From contig JAIWNE010000023.1 in NCBI GenBank assembly GCA_025331445.1, positions 1 through 64,000 of the forward strand: a stretch of DNA of 64,000 bases, written 5' to 3'. Origin of the DNA: Blakeslea trispora. Lineage: Eukaryota > Mucoromycota > Mucoromycetes > Mucorales > Choanephoraceae. The notes beneath the pieces were generated by a model, which made no database searches, had not been told where the DNA came from, and saw nothing but the letters and a program-made list of their open reading frames with translations. The translations under genes were made by a program, and so were the position numbers. This document shows positions 46,995-57,172 of the stretch, piece by piece; position 1 is the first letter of the stretch; each line of letters begins with the position of its first letter.

Positions 46995-47715
46995 TCCTTT
47001 TTTTTTTTAAAAAAAAATTTATTTATTGAATGATGAAAAAGAGAATAAAAATACACTATTTCCGGAAATTATTAAATGATTTAGAAGCCATAAAGAAATC
47101 GGATGGAAGCTATTCACCAAAAGCACTTGACTGCAACTCGCCAATTTACTGCTAAATTGTCTAAAAGGGAATGGCCACTGAGGTATGTTATTACACTGGA
47201 AATAAAGAAAAAAAAAGAATTTGCGTTTCTGTCAGATTCTAGCAGCATTATTTGCCTTGTCCACATTGAGAGATTTTAAAGCGTAATTCTCATCAAAGCC
47301 TGCTTGTTGCATCATGGCAATTGCAACAGTGTCAGGATGTACAGATCAAAGATATCGTCAGCTTCTTTATACAACTTTATGAAGGGGTAGCCTGTCAAGT
47401 CCATGAATTGTCGGCTCATTATCTACTTGGCAAATTTCAGATTTTAGGTCTATCCTATCTTTCAAGGTTTTTGATGAGCTTCATGTTCCCCCCTTTTTTT
47501 TTGTCATTACAGGTTATTTTTATCAAAGAAGAAGAAAAAAAAAAGTGAATACACCAAAATTCTTTCTCTTGCTAGAGCTCATGACACTGGACAGCATCTG
47601 AGTCAATCATGGCTTTCTTTGCCCTCTCTCATATCACCCAATAAACGCGTCACGGTCTGGTTTTTTAAAAAAAATGCAAGTCGCGTTCCTCTCTCTTTTT
47701 TTGGGTCAATGAGCC
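46995..47715. other. Intergenic, 0.7 kb, no gene recognised
   Basis: An open stretch at 47321-47548 has no domain and lacks supporting splice sites or an upstream coding exon. The remainder is promoter DNA of the methyltransferase gene. Confidence 0.45.
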
Positions 47716-48647
47716 ATGTCTTCACGAGAGTCAACACCTCTTTCTTTACCTGATCTTGATGACATTGACACAGACACAGCATCTGATGCTGTCTTGATAG
47801 CTTTGCTTGAAAGAGAAGCTGATCTCGAACAACAGATTGCATCGATCGATCTTGCTATTGGCAACCTCGAGAAACAAGCACAAAAGGAAAGTGAGGACAA
47901 GGCCAAGCCAGAACAAAACGATGAAGACGAAAAAAAGACAGACAATGAAACTCCAGTTGATGAGGCATCAAAAGAAGTAGATGGATCAGGTAAAGGAAAA
48001 AACATACATTCTCACATCAGTCTCTCACTCATGCTTCATAAAAAAAAAAAGTGATTGAAGAGTTTGATGCACCTGAGTGGTGTATTCCCATCAAGGCCAA
48101 TGTCATGACCTATGATTGGGATTCATTAGCGAAAGAAGTTCAGTTTGATGTCATTGTAACCGATCCACCATGGCAATTGGCCACACATGCACCTACACGT
48201 GGTGTGGCTATTGCCTATCAACAATTGCCTGATATCTGTATTGAAGAGATCCCTATACCCAAACTCTCTACCGATGGTTTCTTGTTCATCTGGGTCATCA
48301 ACAACAAGTATGCCAAGGCGTTTGAACTGATGGAGCGATGGGGTTATTCCTATGTAGACGATATTACTTGGGTGAAGCAGACAGTCAACCGGCGTATGGC
48401 AAAGGGTCATGGTTACTATCTTCAGCATGCCAAAGAGACATGTCTGGTGGGTGTGAAAGGGAAGCCCAACTGTCGTCACTCTGTTGGGTCTGATGTGATC
48501 TTTTCAGAAAGACGTGGTCAGAGTCAAAAACCAGAAGAACTCTATGAACTGATTGAGGAACTGGTGCCTAATGGCAAATACCTAGAGATCTTTGGTCGAA
48601 AGAACAATCTACGTGATTACTGGGTCACGATTGGTAATGAGCTTTAA
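47716..48647 (+). CDS. MT-A70 family adenine-N6 methyltransferase (METTL3/IME4/MTA1-like), 2 exons
   Basis: Exons 47716-47989 and 48052-48647 total 870 nt, 289 residues, open. An acidic coiled-coil N-terminus (LIALLEREADLEQQIASIDL and an E/K/D-rich run) precedes the methyltransferase fold. That fold shows FDVIVTDPPWQLATHAPTRG with DPPW at about residues 129-132, DGFLFIWVINNKY, YVDDITWVKQTVNRRMAKGH, HAKETCLVGVKGKP and YLEIFGRKNNLRDYWVTIGN. DPPW is the SAM/adenine catalytic motif of active MT-A70 enzymes. The protein is short and lacks the CCCH zinc fingers of animal METTL3. Candidates are an mRNA m6A writer or the MTA1-type DNA 6mA enzyme; early-diverging fungi are known for abundant 6mA. Which one needs phylogeny. 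Confidence 0.88.
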
Positions 48648-48669
48648 GGGAAAATAATAAAATATTTTA

Positions 48670-48948
48670 TTAAGATGAATACATCATGTGTTGACATTGA
48701 AGACGTGTATCGGATACTTGAGACATGAGCCAAGTATGTTTTTGACGACATCTATCAAGGTAGTTGATGACATCCATCATCGATTGAGGTCTGACTGCTT
48801 GGAAACCAAATCCTTCACCACCTGTCAAGTCATCTAATGTGATGTTGATCACTTTAGAATCTGGTGGAGACACGTTTGATGTTGTTTCTGTAGACTCAAA
48901 AGAAGAAGAAGAAGGGTATACAGGCCAGTGATTTTGTGAATTAAGCAT
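48670..48948 (-). CDS. Small hypothetical protein, 92 residues
   Basis: A single-exon frame from ATG at 48946-48948. It ends 22 bases from the convergent methyltransferase stop. I do not recognise it. Seen: a Ser/Thr-rich start (PSSSSFESTETTSNVSPPDS), then INITLDDLTGGEGFGFQAVR and a probable helix MMDVINYLDRCRQKHTWLMS. There is no signal peptide and no membrane segment. Codon texture is gene-like. It may be a short lineage-specific protein. Confidence 0.5.
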   Translation of the reverse strand: MLNSQNHWPVYPSSSSFESTETTSNVSPPDSKVINITLDDLTGGEGFGFQAVRPQSMMDVINYLDRCRQKHTWLMSQVSDTRLQCQHMMYSS

Positions 48949-49022
48949 CTTTTAAGAAAATAAAAATAAGAAAAAAAAAAAAAAGGTACTCAAAAATAAA
49001 AAGCCGTCTTTTTTTTATTTTT

Positions 49023-49374
49023 TTAAAGATAGAGACCAGCTGCATTGGCTGCAAAAATAACACCAAATCCGAGCAAGATAGAGGCAATCATAGCAGTTTG
49101 AAGTTGTTGTGTCATGGACGTCTTTTTGTCTTGACTATAGAAAGAAATGAGCTACATAGCATACAGATAAAAAAACATAGCTTACATAATGAAATTGCCT
49201 GCTGCAAATACACCTGTTGATAAAGTAACAAGCGTAACAACAGGATAGACAAAAGTAGGAATAGTGGCACTGATGGGTGTGCCTGTTGTCCAATCGTCCT
49301 AACAAAACTCAAGTCATTGCCTTATTCTTTTCTAGAGATGACCTTTTTGTTTTTAGTCTTACAAGAGCAGTCAT
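49023..49374 (-). CDS. OST5: OST5/TMEM258 subunit of oligosaccharyltransferase, 3 exons
   Basis: Exons (minus) 49363-49374 (12 nt, M-T-A-L), 49186-49298 and 49023-49134 give 78 residues, open. Two hydrophobic segments (PTFVYPVVTLVTLSTGVFAA and TAMIASILLGFGVIFAANAA) flank a short loop. The ending SILLGFGVIFAANAAGLYL corresponds to the conserved C-terminus of human TMEM258 and yeast Ost5 (SLFMGFGVLFLLLWVGIYV). Length and two-helix topology fit. Role: small ER membrane subunit of the N-glycosylation complex. The gene is divergent from MIM1, with starts 178 bases apart sharing a T-rich promoter. Confidence 0.85.
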
Positions 49375-49552
49375 TTATATAGAGTGTGGAGTGAAAATAA
49401 ATAAAATAAAATAAAAAAGAATCAAATAAATAAAACGCGAGAATTGTGCCTTGGCATGATTGGATTATATCAAACACTCTTTTTTTTTTTAATATTTTGG
49501 ATTTTTTTTCTTTTTTTTTTATCTTTTTTATTATTAACACGCTATATCAAAT

Positions 49553-49855
49553 ATGTCAAACAATAACAGTCTTGTTTTACGTGAACCATGGTATAGACAT
49601 CCTACTCTAATGTGGGTATTAAAATCAACAGCCATCAATTTTATTTTACCTTTCTTTAATGGTGTTATGCTTGGTTTTGGCGAAATTTTGGCCAATGAAT
49701 TGGTGTTTAAATATGGTTGGTTTGGTTATCATTCTCGGGCACACATTGGCCTATGGGGTACACATATACCTCCTACCTGTACAAGTGAATACAAAAAGAC
49801 GATTGAGGGACAGATGCGTAAAGAACAACAAAAAGAACTCGCTTTACTCGATTAA
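49553..49855 (+). CDS. MIM1: MIM1/TOM13, mitochondrial import protein of the outer membrane
   Basis: A single-exon gene of 100 residues. The signature INFILPFFNGVMLGFGEILA followed by NELVFKYGWFGYHSR matches the Mim1/Tom13 family (LLPFLNGMMLGFGE in yeast). The hydrophobic segment with G-x-x-x-G-like spacing is the oligomerising membrane helix. Role: insertion of alpha-helical outer-membrane proteins, including Tom receptors, with Mim2. It is functionally related to SAM50 elsewhere in this window. A T-rich leader precedes the ATG. Confidence 0.9.
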   Translation: MSNNNSLVLREPWYRHPTLMWVLKSTAINFILPFFNGVMLGFGEILANELVFKYGWFGYHSRAHIGLWGTHIPPTCTSEYKKTIEGQMRKEQQKELALLD

Positions 49856-50038
49856 ATAATCTATGCTGTCATTTCCTTTGTATTTTATTCTCTCTCTTTT
49901 TTTGACTCCCTTTTTTTTTATATTTTTTTAATAAGCGCAGAAAATCTTTTTTTTTTTTATATATATTCATTTTTTTTCTTCTTCTTCTTTACCCACTCAA
50001 TAAACGTATCCCTCTTTTATATACATAAAATATAAATC

Positions 50039-51941
50039 ATGTCTTATGGCTGGAATAGAGACCCCAATGGTAACAAATAAACAAGAAATAAGAAAAAGAG
50101 TTCATTTAATCAACACGTCATTTTTCTTATTTTACTAGTTCCTTCACAACAGTCAGCAGCAGATCTTGCCAACTCTTTTCTAAATTCAGTGGGTCAAGAA
50201 CTTCAAGGTGCTAATGACTATGGCATGGAAGCACCAGGTAAGAAAAAAAAAGAAAAGAAAAAGGCTGTATGTTGTTAACAATACAAAATAAAAATTAGGC
50301 CGATACAATGAAGAAATAGGTTACAATGAGTATGATCGTAGAGCCGACAACAGAGACAGACGCCATAGTCGAGATCGTTATGACAGGTCGCGTGATAACA
50401 GACGCAGACGATCAAGAGAGAGACGTGAACGTTCACCCCGTGGCCATCGAAGTAGTCGAGATGATCGAGATTACCGTCGACGCAGAAGAAGTCCCAGCCC
50501 TCGTCGTGCCAGTAGAAGACGCAGCCCATCCCGTCGTCGTGATGATGACACTATCATTCCCTTGAGTAAAAGAGAGAGAAAGCTTCACAACTGGGACATG
50601 GCACCTGCTGGTATGGAAGGCATGACAGCTGAACAGGTCAAATCAACCGGTTTGTTTCCTTTGCCTGGTCAAGTCGTAGGTACCCGTACACCTCAATCCT
50701 TTCAACCTCCTCCAGTCAACGGTAGCCATCCTACTACACTTTATCACTATAATGATCATGCCACCATGCACGACGGCTCTCGTGTCCGTATCACCCAGGG
50801 GGCAGCCGGTCCTGTAGCCTTGAATGCGACCTTGGCCAGACAAGCCAAGCGTCTGTATGTAGGTCAGATTCCGTTCGGCATTGATGAAAAGGGCATGGCA
50901 GATTTCTTTAATGCCACAATGGAACAACTCAAGTTGGCAGACACAACACCTGTCATTGCTGTTCAGATCAACCATGATAAAAACTATGCCTTTGTTGAAT
51001 TTCAGACACCCGAACAGGCTACCATGGCCATGGCTGTTGATGGTATCATGTTCCAAGGTCAACAACTCAAGATTCGTCGACCTAAAGATTACCAACCTCC
51101 TGTGGATGGTGATTATGGTGAACATCCTCCTCAATTGCCTGGCTTGGTCTCTACCAATGTACCCGATACACCCAACAAGATCTTTATTGGTGGTCTTCCT
51201 GTCTATCTGAACGATGATCAAGTGGTTGAACTGCTTAAATCATTCGGTGAGCTGCGTGCTTTCAATCTGGTCAAGGATCCATTGACAGGGGCTAACAAGG
51301 GCTTTGCTTTTTGTGAATATGCTGATCCTAGTCGAACTGATTTGGCCTGTCAAGGTTTAAACAACATGGAATTAGGTGACCGTAAATTGGTTGTTCAACG
51401 TGCTAGTGTGGGTGCTAAACACGGTGCTCTTCCTACTGAATACGCTACAGGACAAGTGCCCTTGACAGTAGCTGATTACTTGCCAATCTCAAGTGCAAAG
51501 GAAGAAGAAGCTACACGTGTATTACAATTGATGAATATGGTGACACCCGATGAATTAGAGGATGATGATGAATACCAAGGTAAGGATAAAGGAGAAGGTA
51601 TATTTCATGTACAAGATGAGATTTATTGTATGTTTCTACAGATATTTGGGAAGATATTGCTGAAGAATGTTCCAAGTTCGGTACTATTGTTGACATGAAG
51701 ATCCCAAGACCTAGTAAAGATGGACCTGTTCCTGGTTGTGGTTTGGTAAATGATAGCATAGATCAAGCAAGTTTATAGATTTGAACATTCACACTTGAAT
51801 TTTATATAGATTTTTGTAAGATTTGAAACTAAGGAGATGACACTAGAAGCATTAAGAGCACTTGCTGGCCGTAAATTTGCTGATCGAACTGTGATTACTA
51901 CATTTGTGGATGAAGAGAATTACTTGACTGATAACTTTTAA
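50039..51941 (+). CDS. U2AF large subunit (U2AF65/U2AF2), 5 exons
   Basis: Exons 50039-50069, 50139-50237, 50299-51579, 51642-51745 and 51810-51941 total 1647 nt, 548 residues, open. An Arg/Ser/Asp-rich RS domain (DRRADNRDRRHSRDRYDRSR, RRRRSPSPRRASRRRSPSRR) is followed by the U2AF1-binding segment with a conserved Trp (KRERKLHNWDMAPAG). Then come RRM1 (RLYVGQIPFGIDEKG, NYAFVEF), RRM2 (KIFIGGLPVYLNDDQ, GFAFCEY) and a C-terminal UHM (LQLMNMVTPDELEDD, GCGLIFVRFETKEMTLEALR, GRKFADRTVITTF). Role: recognition of the polypyrimidine tract and recruitment of U2 snRNP. This fits the T-rich 3' ends of introns in this window. Confidence 0.95.
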
Positions 51942-52125
51942 AAAAACACACCACATATAAATATTCACTTTTTTTAGGCGAAATTTCTTCTTTTTTTTTT
52001 TTTAAACAACCGTCTGCCTAATTTCTCTTTTTTTTAAATAACAATACGCGCATGCGTATGATTTGTCTCTCTCTCTATCTTTTAAAAAGAAGAAATTACT
52101 ATAATTATTATTATTTTGCATAATC

Positions 52126-52723
52126 ATGTCTAGACAGTTTGGAACTCGAAGCAGTGTAAGGTGCATAAGATTCTATCAACAGTATGAGTGGTTGAAATAA
52201 CTGACATCTATTTTTGTTTACAGGAGTTATCAGAATCTACACAACAGAACATCTTTGTTTGGTGATGACCGTTCTTATGAGTCTCAAGGCTCTCAAAAGT
52301 CTCTCAAAATTAACATGAACGATAAAGATCTCGATTATTTGGAAAGTCAGAATGATGACGAGATTTCGGGTTTATCTGCCAAAGTTAAAATCTTGAAGAA
52401 CGTAAGTAGACCTATGCTCTTATGGAGAGAGATAGACTAAGATCATACACAGATTACAGGCAAAATTGGAGATGAAATTCGTTCTGGTAACAGCTTAATT
52501 GACCAAATGGTAAAGAAACTTTAAAGACATGTAAACCCTTTTTTTCTCTGTCTGACTTTCAGTCTAATAGAACGATCAATTCTCAAATACGGGATCTATT
52601 CTGGGAAAAACAATGAAAAACTTTAAAGTGATGGCCTCAAAAGAATCAGGGACAATGTGGTGGTGTTTGACCTTGTTTATTGTGTTGACTGTCTTTTTCT
52701 TTTATTACTGGTTTTTCAAATAA
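52126..52723 (+). CDS. BET1: BET1-type v-SNARE of ER-Golgi transport, 4 exons
   Basis: Exons 52126-52160, 52224-52401, 52453-52509 and 52571-52723 give 140 residues, open. The SNARE motif runs from DKDLDYLESQNDDEISGLSA through KVKILKNITGKIGDEIRSGN and NSLIDQMNDQFSNTGS, ending in one C-terminal membrane anchor (WWCLTLFIVLTVFFFYYWFF). The LESQN..EI and KIGDEI pattern is that of Bet1. Role: fusion of COPII vesicles with the Golgi together with Sed5, Bos1 and Sec22. The frame requires donor GTGCAT (52161), five bases past a better-looking GTAAGG. It also requires acceptor TAATAG (to 52570), eight bases past TTTCAG. Confidence 0.9.
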
Positions 52724-52957
52724 AAATAAGCAATGATGGGATTCGGAGCATTTCTCTTATTTCATTGACTGGGGAAAATAGATGTTTTCTAATAACAACA
52801 TTTTAGATTTCAAAGTTGTCTACATTACAAAAGGTTAAACAACAAGATGGTTCATTTACAAGTCTGACTTTGGATTGTAAAAGCAGGATTTTTATGCAGA
52901 AATTTAGTTGACAAGAGGAATGCTTCTCTAGTTGAATAAGGAACATTCACACGCAAA

Positions 52958-52967
52958 TGTATATAAA
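52958..52967 (+). promoter_or_regulatory. TATA-like element of the SSI-like gene
   Basis: TGTATATAAA lies about 60 bases upstream of the ATG at 53022. Plausible TATA box. Confidence 0.4.
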
Positions 52968-53021
52968 AAAAAAAAGAAGATACAGAATTATTCTTTCTTT
53001 TTTTCCTTTCAATCACATAAA

Positions 53022-53420
53022 ATGGTTTCTTCCTCCACTCTCTATTCATTGTTTGCTGCAGCTCTTGTACCTTTTGTTATTGCCCATGATAATCGTGTTT
53101 CACCACACTATAATCCTGTTTCATCTAGCTCAACTTATCTTGCTATTCTAGTCAAGAACAGCACTGGCAACCGTGTCTACACATTATCCTGTAACCCTGC
53201 TGCTGGCAATCATCCTCAACCTCAAGCAGCTTGTGACTACTTGCAGAGTGTCAATGGTAACCTAAACACACCACCTAATTCACAAACTTTCTGTACTTTG
53301 GAATACAACCCTGTGGGTGTTACTGTCCTTGGTCTCTACCAAGGCAAAGTCACTATCTTCAACCAACAATACTCTAATCCTTGCTTTGCCAGTATTGCCT
53401 TGGGCAGCCTTTACCCTTAA
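53022..53420 (+). CDS. Secreted subtilisin-inhibitor-like (SSI, I16-type) protein
   Basis: A single exon of 132 residues with a signal peptide (MVSSSTLYSLFAAALVPFVIA). The mature part matches the layout of Streptomyces subtilisin inhibitors: YTLSCNPAAGNHPQPQAACD (C..G.HP.P..AC), CTLEYNPVGVTVLGLYQG (C..EY.PV.V...G.W.G), then FNQQYSNPCFAS (F.N.C). Four Cys in the mature part fit the two SSI disulphides. Role by family: tight inhibitor of secreted serine proteases. Codons are C/T-ending, like other highly expressed genes here. The family is mainly actinobacterial, so bacterial origin is a possibility. Intronless. Confidence 0.82.
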   Translation: MVSSSTLYSLFAAALVPFVIAHDNRVSPHYNPVSSSSTYLAILVKNSTGNRVYTLSCNPAAGNHPQPQAACDYLQSVNGNLNTPPNSQTFCTLEYNPVGVTVLGLYQGKVTIFNQQYSNPCFASIALGSLYP

Positions 53421-54064
53421 TTTTCCCCCATTTCTTTCTTTCTCTCTCAGATACCATTGATTCCTTTATTTACCTTTCTCATAAAGAGAGAAACACATAC
53501 AAAAAAAAAGTATCAATACACATCTTTACTTTTGTTAAATATTCCTAAAATAAATTAAACAAAAAAAAATAATGACTTTATTATATTGCAATTCTATCTA
53601 TGATGTTACGTTTGACTATTCTGGGAATTGAATGTTTTGGTCTACATCTATCTACTATGTATATGCAAATTCATATAAAACTAAATTCTTCCTTTGCTAG
53701 TTACATTTTCCTTTGATACACTCTTCTTTGCAGTCCCAGTGAGTGGTACAACAAGCACCCTTGCCGCCCTTACCGTTCTTGAGACCCTTGAAGCCGGCTT
53801 TGCAGATGGAACTGGTGTTTGTTGGCTTGACAGCAACAGTGGTTGACGTAGTACCGGCCTTTTTTGTGGTGGTCTTTGTGCTTCTGACAGGTCCGTCACA
53901 TTTGCCACTGATGCACTGGTTGATACAGTCACTTTGGTCTTTGCAACAGTCTCCGCTAAAGCCATTGCCGCGCTTCTTGCTGTAGATGGTATCTTTGTTA
54001 GCACAAGTCAAAACAGGAATAATAGAGGTAGTAGCAGTTGCGGTAGTAGTAGTAGTGGTAGTAG

Positions 54065-54247
<183 letters not shown>

Positions 54248-54480
54248 AGAGTGGAGCAGAAATGTCTATTGCACACTTGAAGAACATAACACTACCCTCA
54301 TTAGAAGTCATTTCACAGCCAAGGACATCGCGTGTAGAAGCTTCGACGATTTTATATGCAACATATCCATTTGAATGAGTAAGATAGACAGTAATATCGG
54401 ATGTATCAGAAGAACAAGATGGATTTGATTGAAAGTTTTGAATGGAAGGATCAATCGAGAGGGTATTGCATCCAAAACTA

Positions 54481-54512
54481 CAGTCAGAACGAAAAAAAAG
54501 GTTAATTTTTTT
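54481..54512 (+). repeat. Tc1/mariner terminal inverted repeat (left)
   Basis: CAGTCAGAACG, an A run, then GGTTAATTTTTTT. It matches the reverse complement of the right end apart from one A in the homopolymer. Confidence 0.92.
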
Positions 54513-54683
54513 GAATTCCGACAAGGTCATCATGAGGGATGAGGACCATTTTACTTGTTGTTCAGTCAATACTTCTTAGTTAACCGAGCTTTCTTTTTTC
54601 GGATCATACACTTTCAAATGTCTAATTAATAAAATTATAAAAGAATTGGGGCAAAAGATATGTTTTATTTTTGGATTGCTTGC

Positions 54684-55691
54684 CTAGGAGTCAATTGAGC
54701 CTCCTTTGGCAGCAATCACTTTTTTCATGCGTGATGGCATGCTTGAAACAGTTTTGTCGAGGTATTCGACAGTGATACTGTTCCAAGCATCCACCAGCAT
54801 CTCCTCATTGGTTTTTTGGCCCTTAAGTCTGGACCAGTCTTGATGGAAGCGTCGCTTCATTTCACTCCAGACGTTCTCAATGGGGTTGGGATCAGGCGAT
54901 TGAGCAGGCCACTCTATTTTCTCAACCCCATTGAGATCCCTCCACTCCTTGGCAGCTTTGGCTGTGTGGATGCTGGCGTTATCTTCCATCAAGACCGATC
55001 CGGGATTGCTCTGGAGAAAGCCCAGAAGAACAGGCTTGTAGACAAGGTCTACAAAGTCCTGGCTTGTTCTTCTGTCCTTTGGCAGGAACACCAACTCGGA
55101 CTTGTTGCGACCACATATGGCCCCCCAAACCATAAAGCTGGTTCGGCCACTCTTGAAAGAAGGCTTCAGGCAGTCCTTGTCGTATTTTTCCTGTGGCAAT
55201 CTCCAGACTTTTTTTTGCAAGATGTCCTTGCCGATTTCCACGCTGGATTCATCTGTCCAGACGACTTGCTTCCATTGCTCTATCGTCCAGTTTCGGTGAG
55301 CTTTGGCAAATTGAAGCCTCTTCTCCATATGGGCTTCCTTTAGAAAAGGCTTCTTTGCCGCAACTCTCTTGTTGTAACCCAGACCATGCAACTCCTTTGC
55401 GATGGTTTGGGTGTGCACCTTTACTGGCAGCTCTTGCTGCAAAGAAGCAAGCGTGACAGATCTGTCCTTTTGGATGGCTCTCTTCAGAACTCTCTTGCTA
55501 CGTTCGTCAAGAGATTTGGGTCTTCCAGAGCCCGCAGCTCTTTCAACGGTACCTCTGGCTTGAAATCTCTTGATGGTCCTGTTAACAGTGACTGGGTTAA
55601 TTCCAAGTTCTTGGGCAATTTCGATCTGTGGTTGGTTTCTTTGCCAACGATCAACGATGATAGCTTTGAGTTCAGTGGATAATTGAGACAT
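54684..55691 (-). CDS. Tc1/mariner transposase, DD34E
   Basis: I start at the ATG at 55691 (MSQLSTELKAIIVDRWQRNQ); an in-frame ATG at 55757 would add 22 hydrophobic residues unlike the family. This gives 335 residues. Two N-terminal helix-turn-helix regions (IEIAQELGINPVTVNRTIKR; GSGRPKSLDERSK between them) bind the inverted repeats. The catalytic triad is WTDESS (D), LMEDNASIH (D) and NPIENVW (E), with 34 residues between the second D and the E. Between them is the family block WPAQSPDPNP. It cuts and pastes at TA sites. No stop or frameshift, so it may be active. Confidence 0.95.
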   Translation of the reverse strand: MSQLSTELKAIIVDRWQRNQPQIEIAQELGINPVTVNRTIKRFQARGTVERAAGSGRPKSLDERSKRVLKRAIQKDRSVTLASLQQELPVKVHTQTIAKELHGLGYNKRVAAKKPFLKEAHMEKRLQFAKAHRNWTIEQWKQVVWTDESSVEIGKDILQKKVWRLPQEKYDKDCLKPSFKSGRTSFMVWGAICGRNKSELVFLPKDRRTSQDFVDLVYKPVLLGFLQSNPGSVLMEDNASIHTAKAAKEWRDLNGVEKIEWPAQSPDPNPIENVWSEMKRRFHQDWSRLKGQKTNEEMLVDAWNSITVEYLDKTVSSMPSRMKKVIAAKGGSIDS

Positions 55692-55783
55692 ATTGTGAGT
55701 TTCAAGGAATTTTATTAAGAAAGAGAGGTAGAATGATAGGAATGTAAGACGTGTCATACATTTACCCTTCTTTTACGGAGTCT

Positions 55784-55816
55784 AAAAAAATTAACCTTTT
55801 TTTTTCGTTCTGACTG
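55784..55816 (-). repeat. Tc1/mariner terminal inverted repeat (right)
   Basis: On the minus strand CAGTCAGAACG, nine A, then GGTTAATTTTTTT; followed on the plus strand by the TA at 55817. Confidence 0.92.
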
Positions 55817-55934
55817 TACAGCCGTATGTTCGTACGCAAGTCACTCCACTACTACCTACAGAAACATCATAACTCTTAGCAGATACCAACTGAGTAGCAC
55901 AAAGGGCCAATACAGCAGAAAGAGTAAACTTCAT

Positions 55935-57172
55935 TTTTGTCAAACAAACAAATAAATGGATAAAGAAAAGAAAGATGTCTCCCCCTTTCTTTTTGTTTTT
56001 CTATCTCTGTCTTTTATAGATCTACTTTCTTCTTTTTTTTGGAATTCCTGGTTGCTCAACTCAAAGGCCGGCCGGAATATGCTTCTTCTAGATATAGTGT
56101 CAATTGCTTTTTGGTAATGGTACAATGCCAACTTGCTTCGTGACAAAGTACCAATTGTAGGTGGTTCCTATTAAATCAAAGCCCGAATGATGTGCATGTG
56201 GATGTATGGGTGTGTGTGTCTGTGCGTGTTACATTGGAAATGTCTATCATATATAAACATGCATATACGTTCAAGAATATAGCTACATACAATAGAAACA
56301 AAAGAGTCATCGACAGCTCTGTCTGACTCAATCGAATGGAATACAGAAGAATGCACCAGTACACACGAAGCATTTGTCAGTGCAATGTAGCAATAAGAGG
56401 CCATAGTGCATACAGTCGAAGATCATTCGATGGTTTCGGTTATAGAGTGTATTTTGGTAATATACAAACTCCATTTCGAGAGCAAGATGATATAGCTTGT
56501 TTGTATTGTTTTACTGAAATCGGCATTTTTTCTTTCTCTCGCTATCTCCTTGATCCCGCTTCAATAGGAATTTCTTTAAACTCAAGTTATATTTCTTTCT
56601 GCATTTAGAACAACAGTTTAGTTTTTATACCGTTACAGTTTGCTTTCTTTTTTCTAGGTTGGATATTTAAAATTGCATATCGCATTGGGATTTTACAATT
56701 AGATGACTATGTTGCTTAGTAAAAAAAAAAACCTTTAGTTGATACTCTATCTTTGATCTATATATTTTAAGTGCAAGTTTTGAGTAACTTTACTAAAAGC
56801 GACAAAAAGTGAACATCAAGATACGCGATGCCCACATCTCATACAGCTCACTTTTTTTTATCCTTTTCTTCGTTGTTAAAAAAAAAATATCTATTGCTCA
56901 ATAAAAATTTCTATTGGTTAAGAAAAATTTATTTTCTATTTTCACTGTAATTTCTAAGAATTACTAATTTGACTCATTATAAAAGAAACAAAGAAAGAAC
57001 AAAAGAAAACGTAGGGTTGTGTAGTCTCTAAGCAAAGCTTTTTATTTCATTTTTTAAAGTAAGCAGAATTTGCAAACTACACTGTATAGACAAGCGTAGT
57101 ACATGTGTATAAACTATCTTGGAATAAATAATAAAAGTACAAATTAAATAATTAAATAACGAAAAAAACCTT
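55935..57172. other. Intergenic, 1.2 kb, no gene recognised
   Basis: It contains the promoter of the split secreted-protein gene and the KdsD-like 3' UTR. A GT-rich stretch lies near 56206-56230. Short open frames at 56336-56608 and 56171-56404 have no support. Confidence 0.5.

Larger units (their letters stand above)
54481..55816 (-). mobile_element. Apparently intact Tc1/mariner (DD34E) transposon
   Basis: 1336 bp, bounded by near-identical inverted repeats and flanked by TA on both sides (54479-54480 and 55817-55818). It contains one uninterrupted transposase gene on the minus strand, the same orientation as the host gene it splits. Intact coding sequence, nearly identical ends and an otherwise undamaged host frame all indicate a recent insertion. 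Confidence 0.93.

Noticed and set aside
54816..55682. Plus-strand open frames over the transposase
   Set aside because: Antisense of the intact Tc1/mariner transposase.
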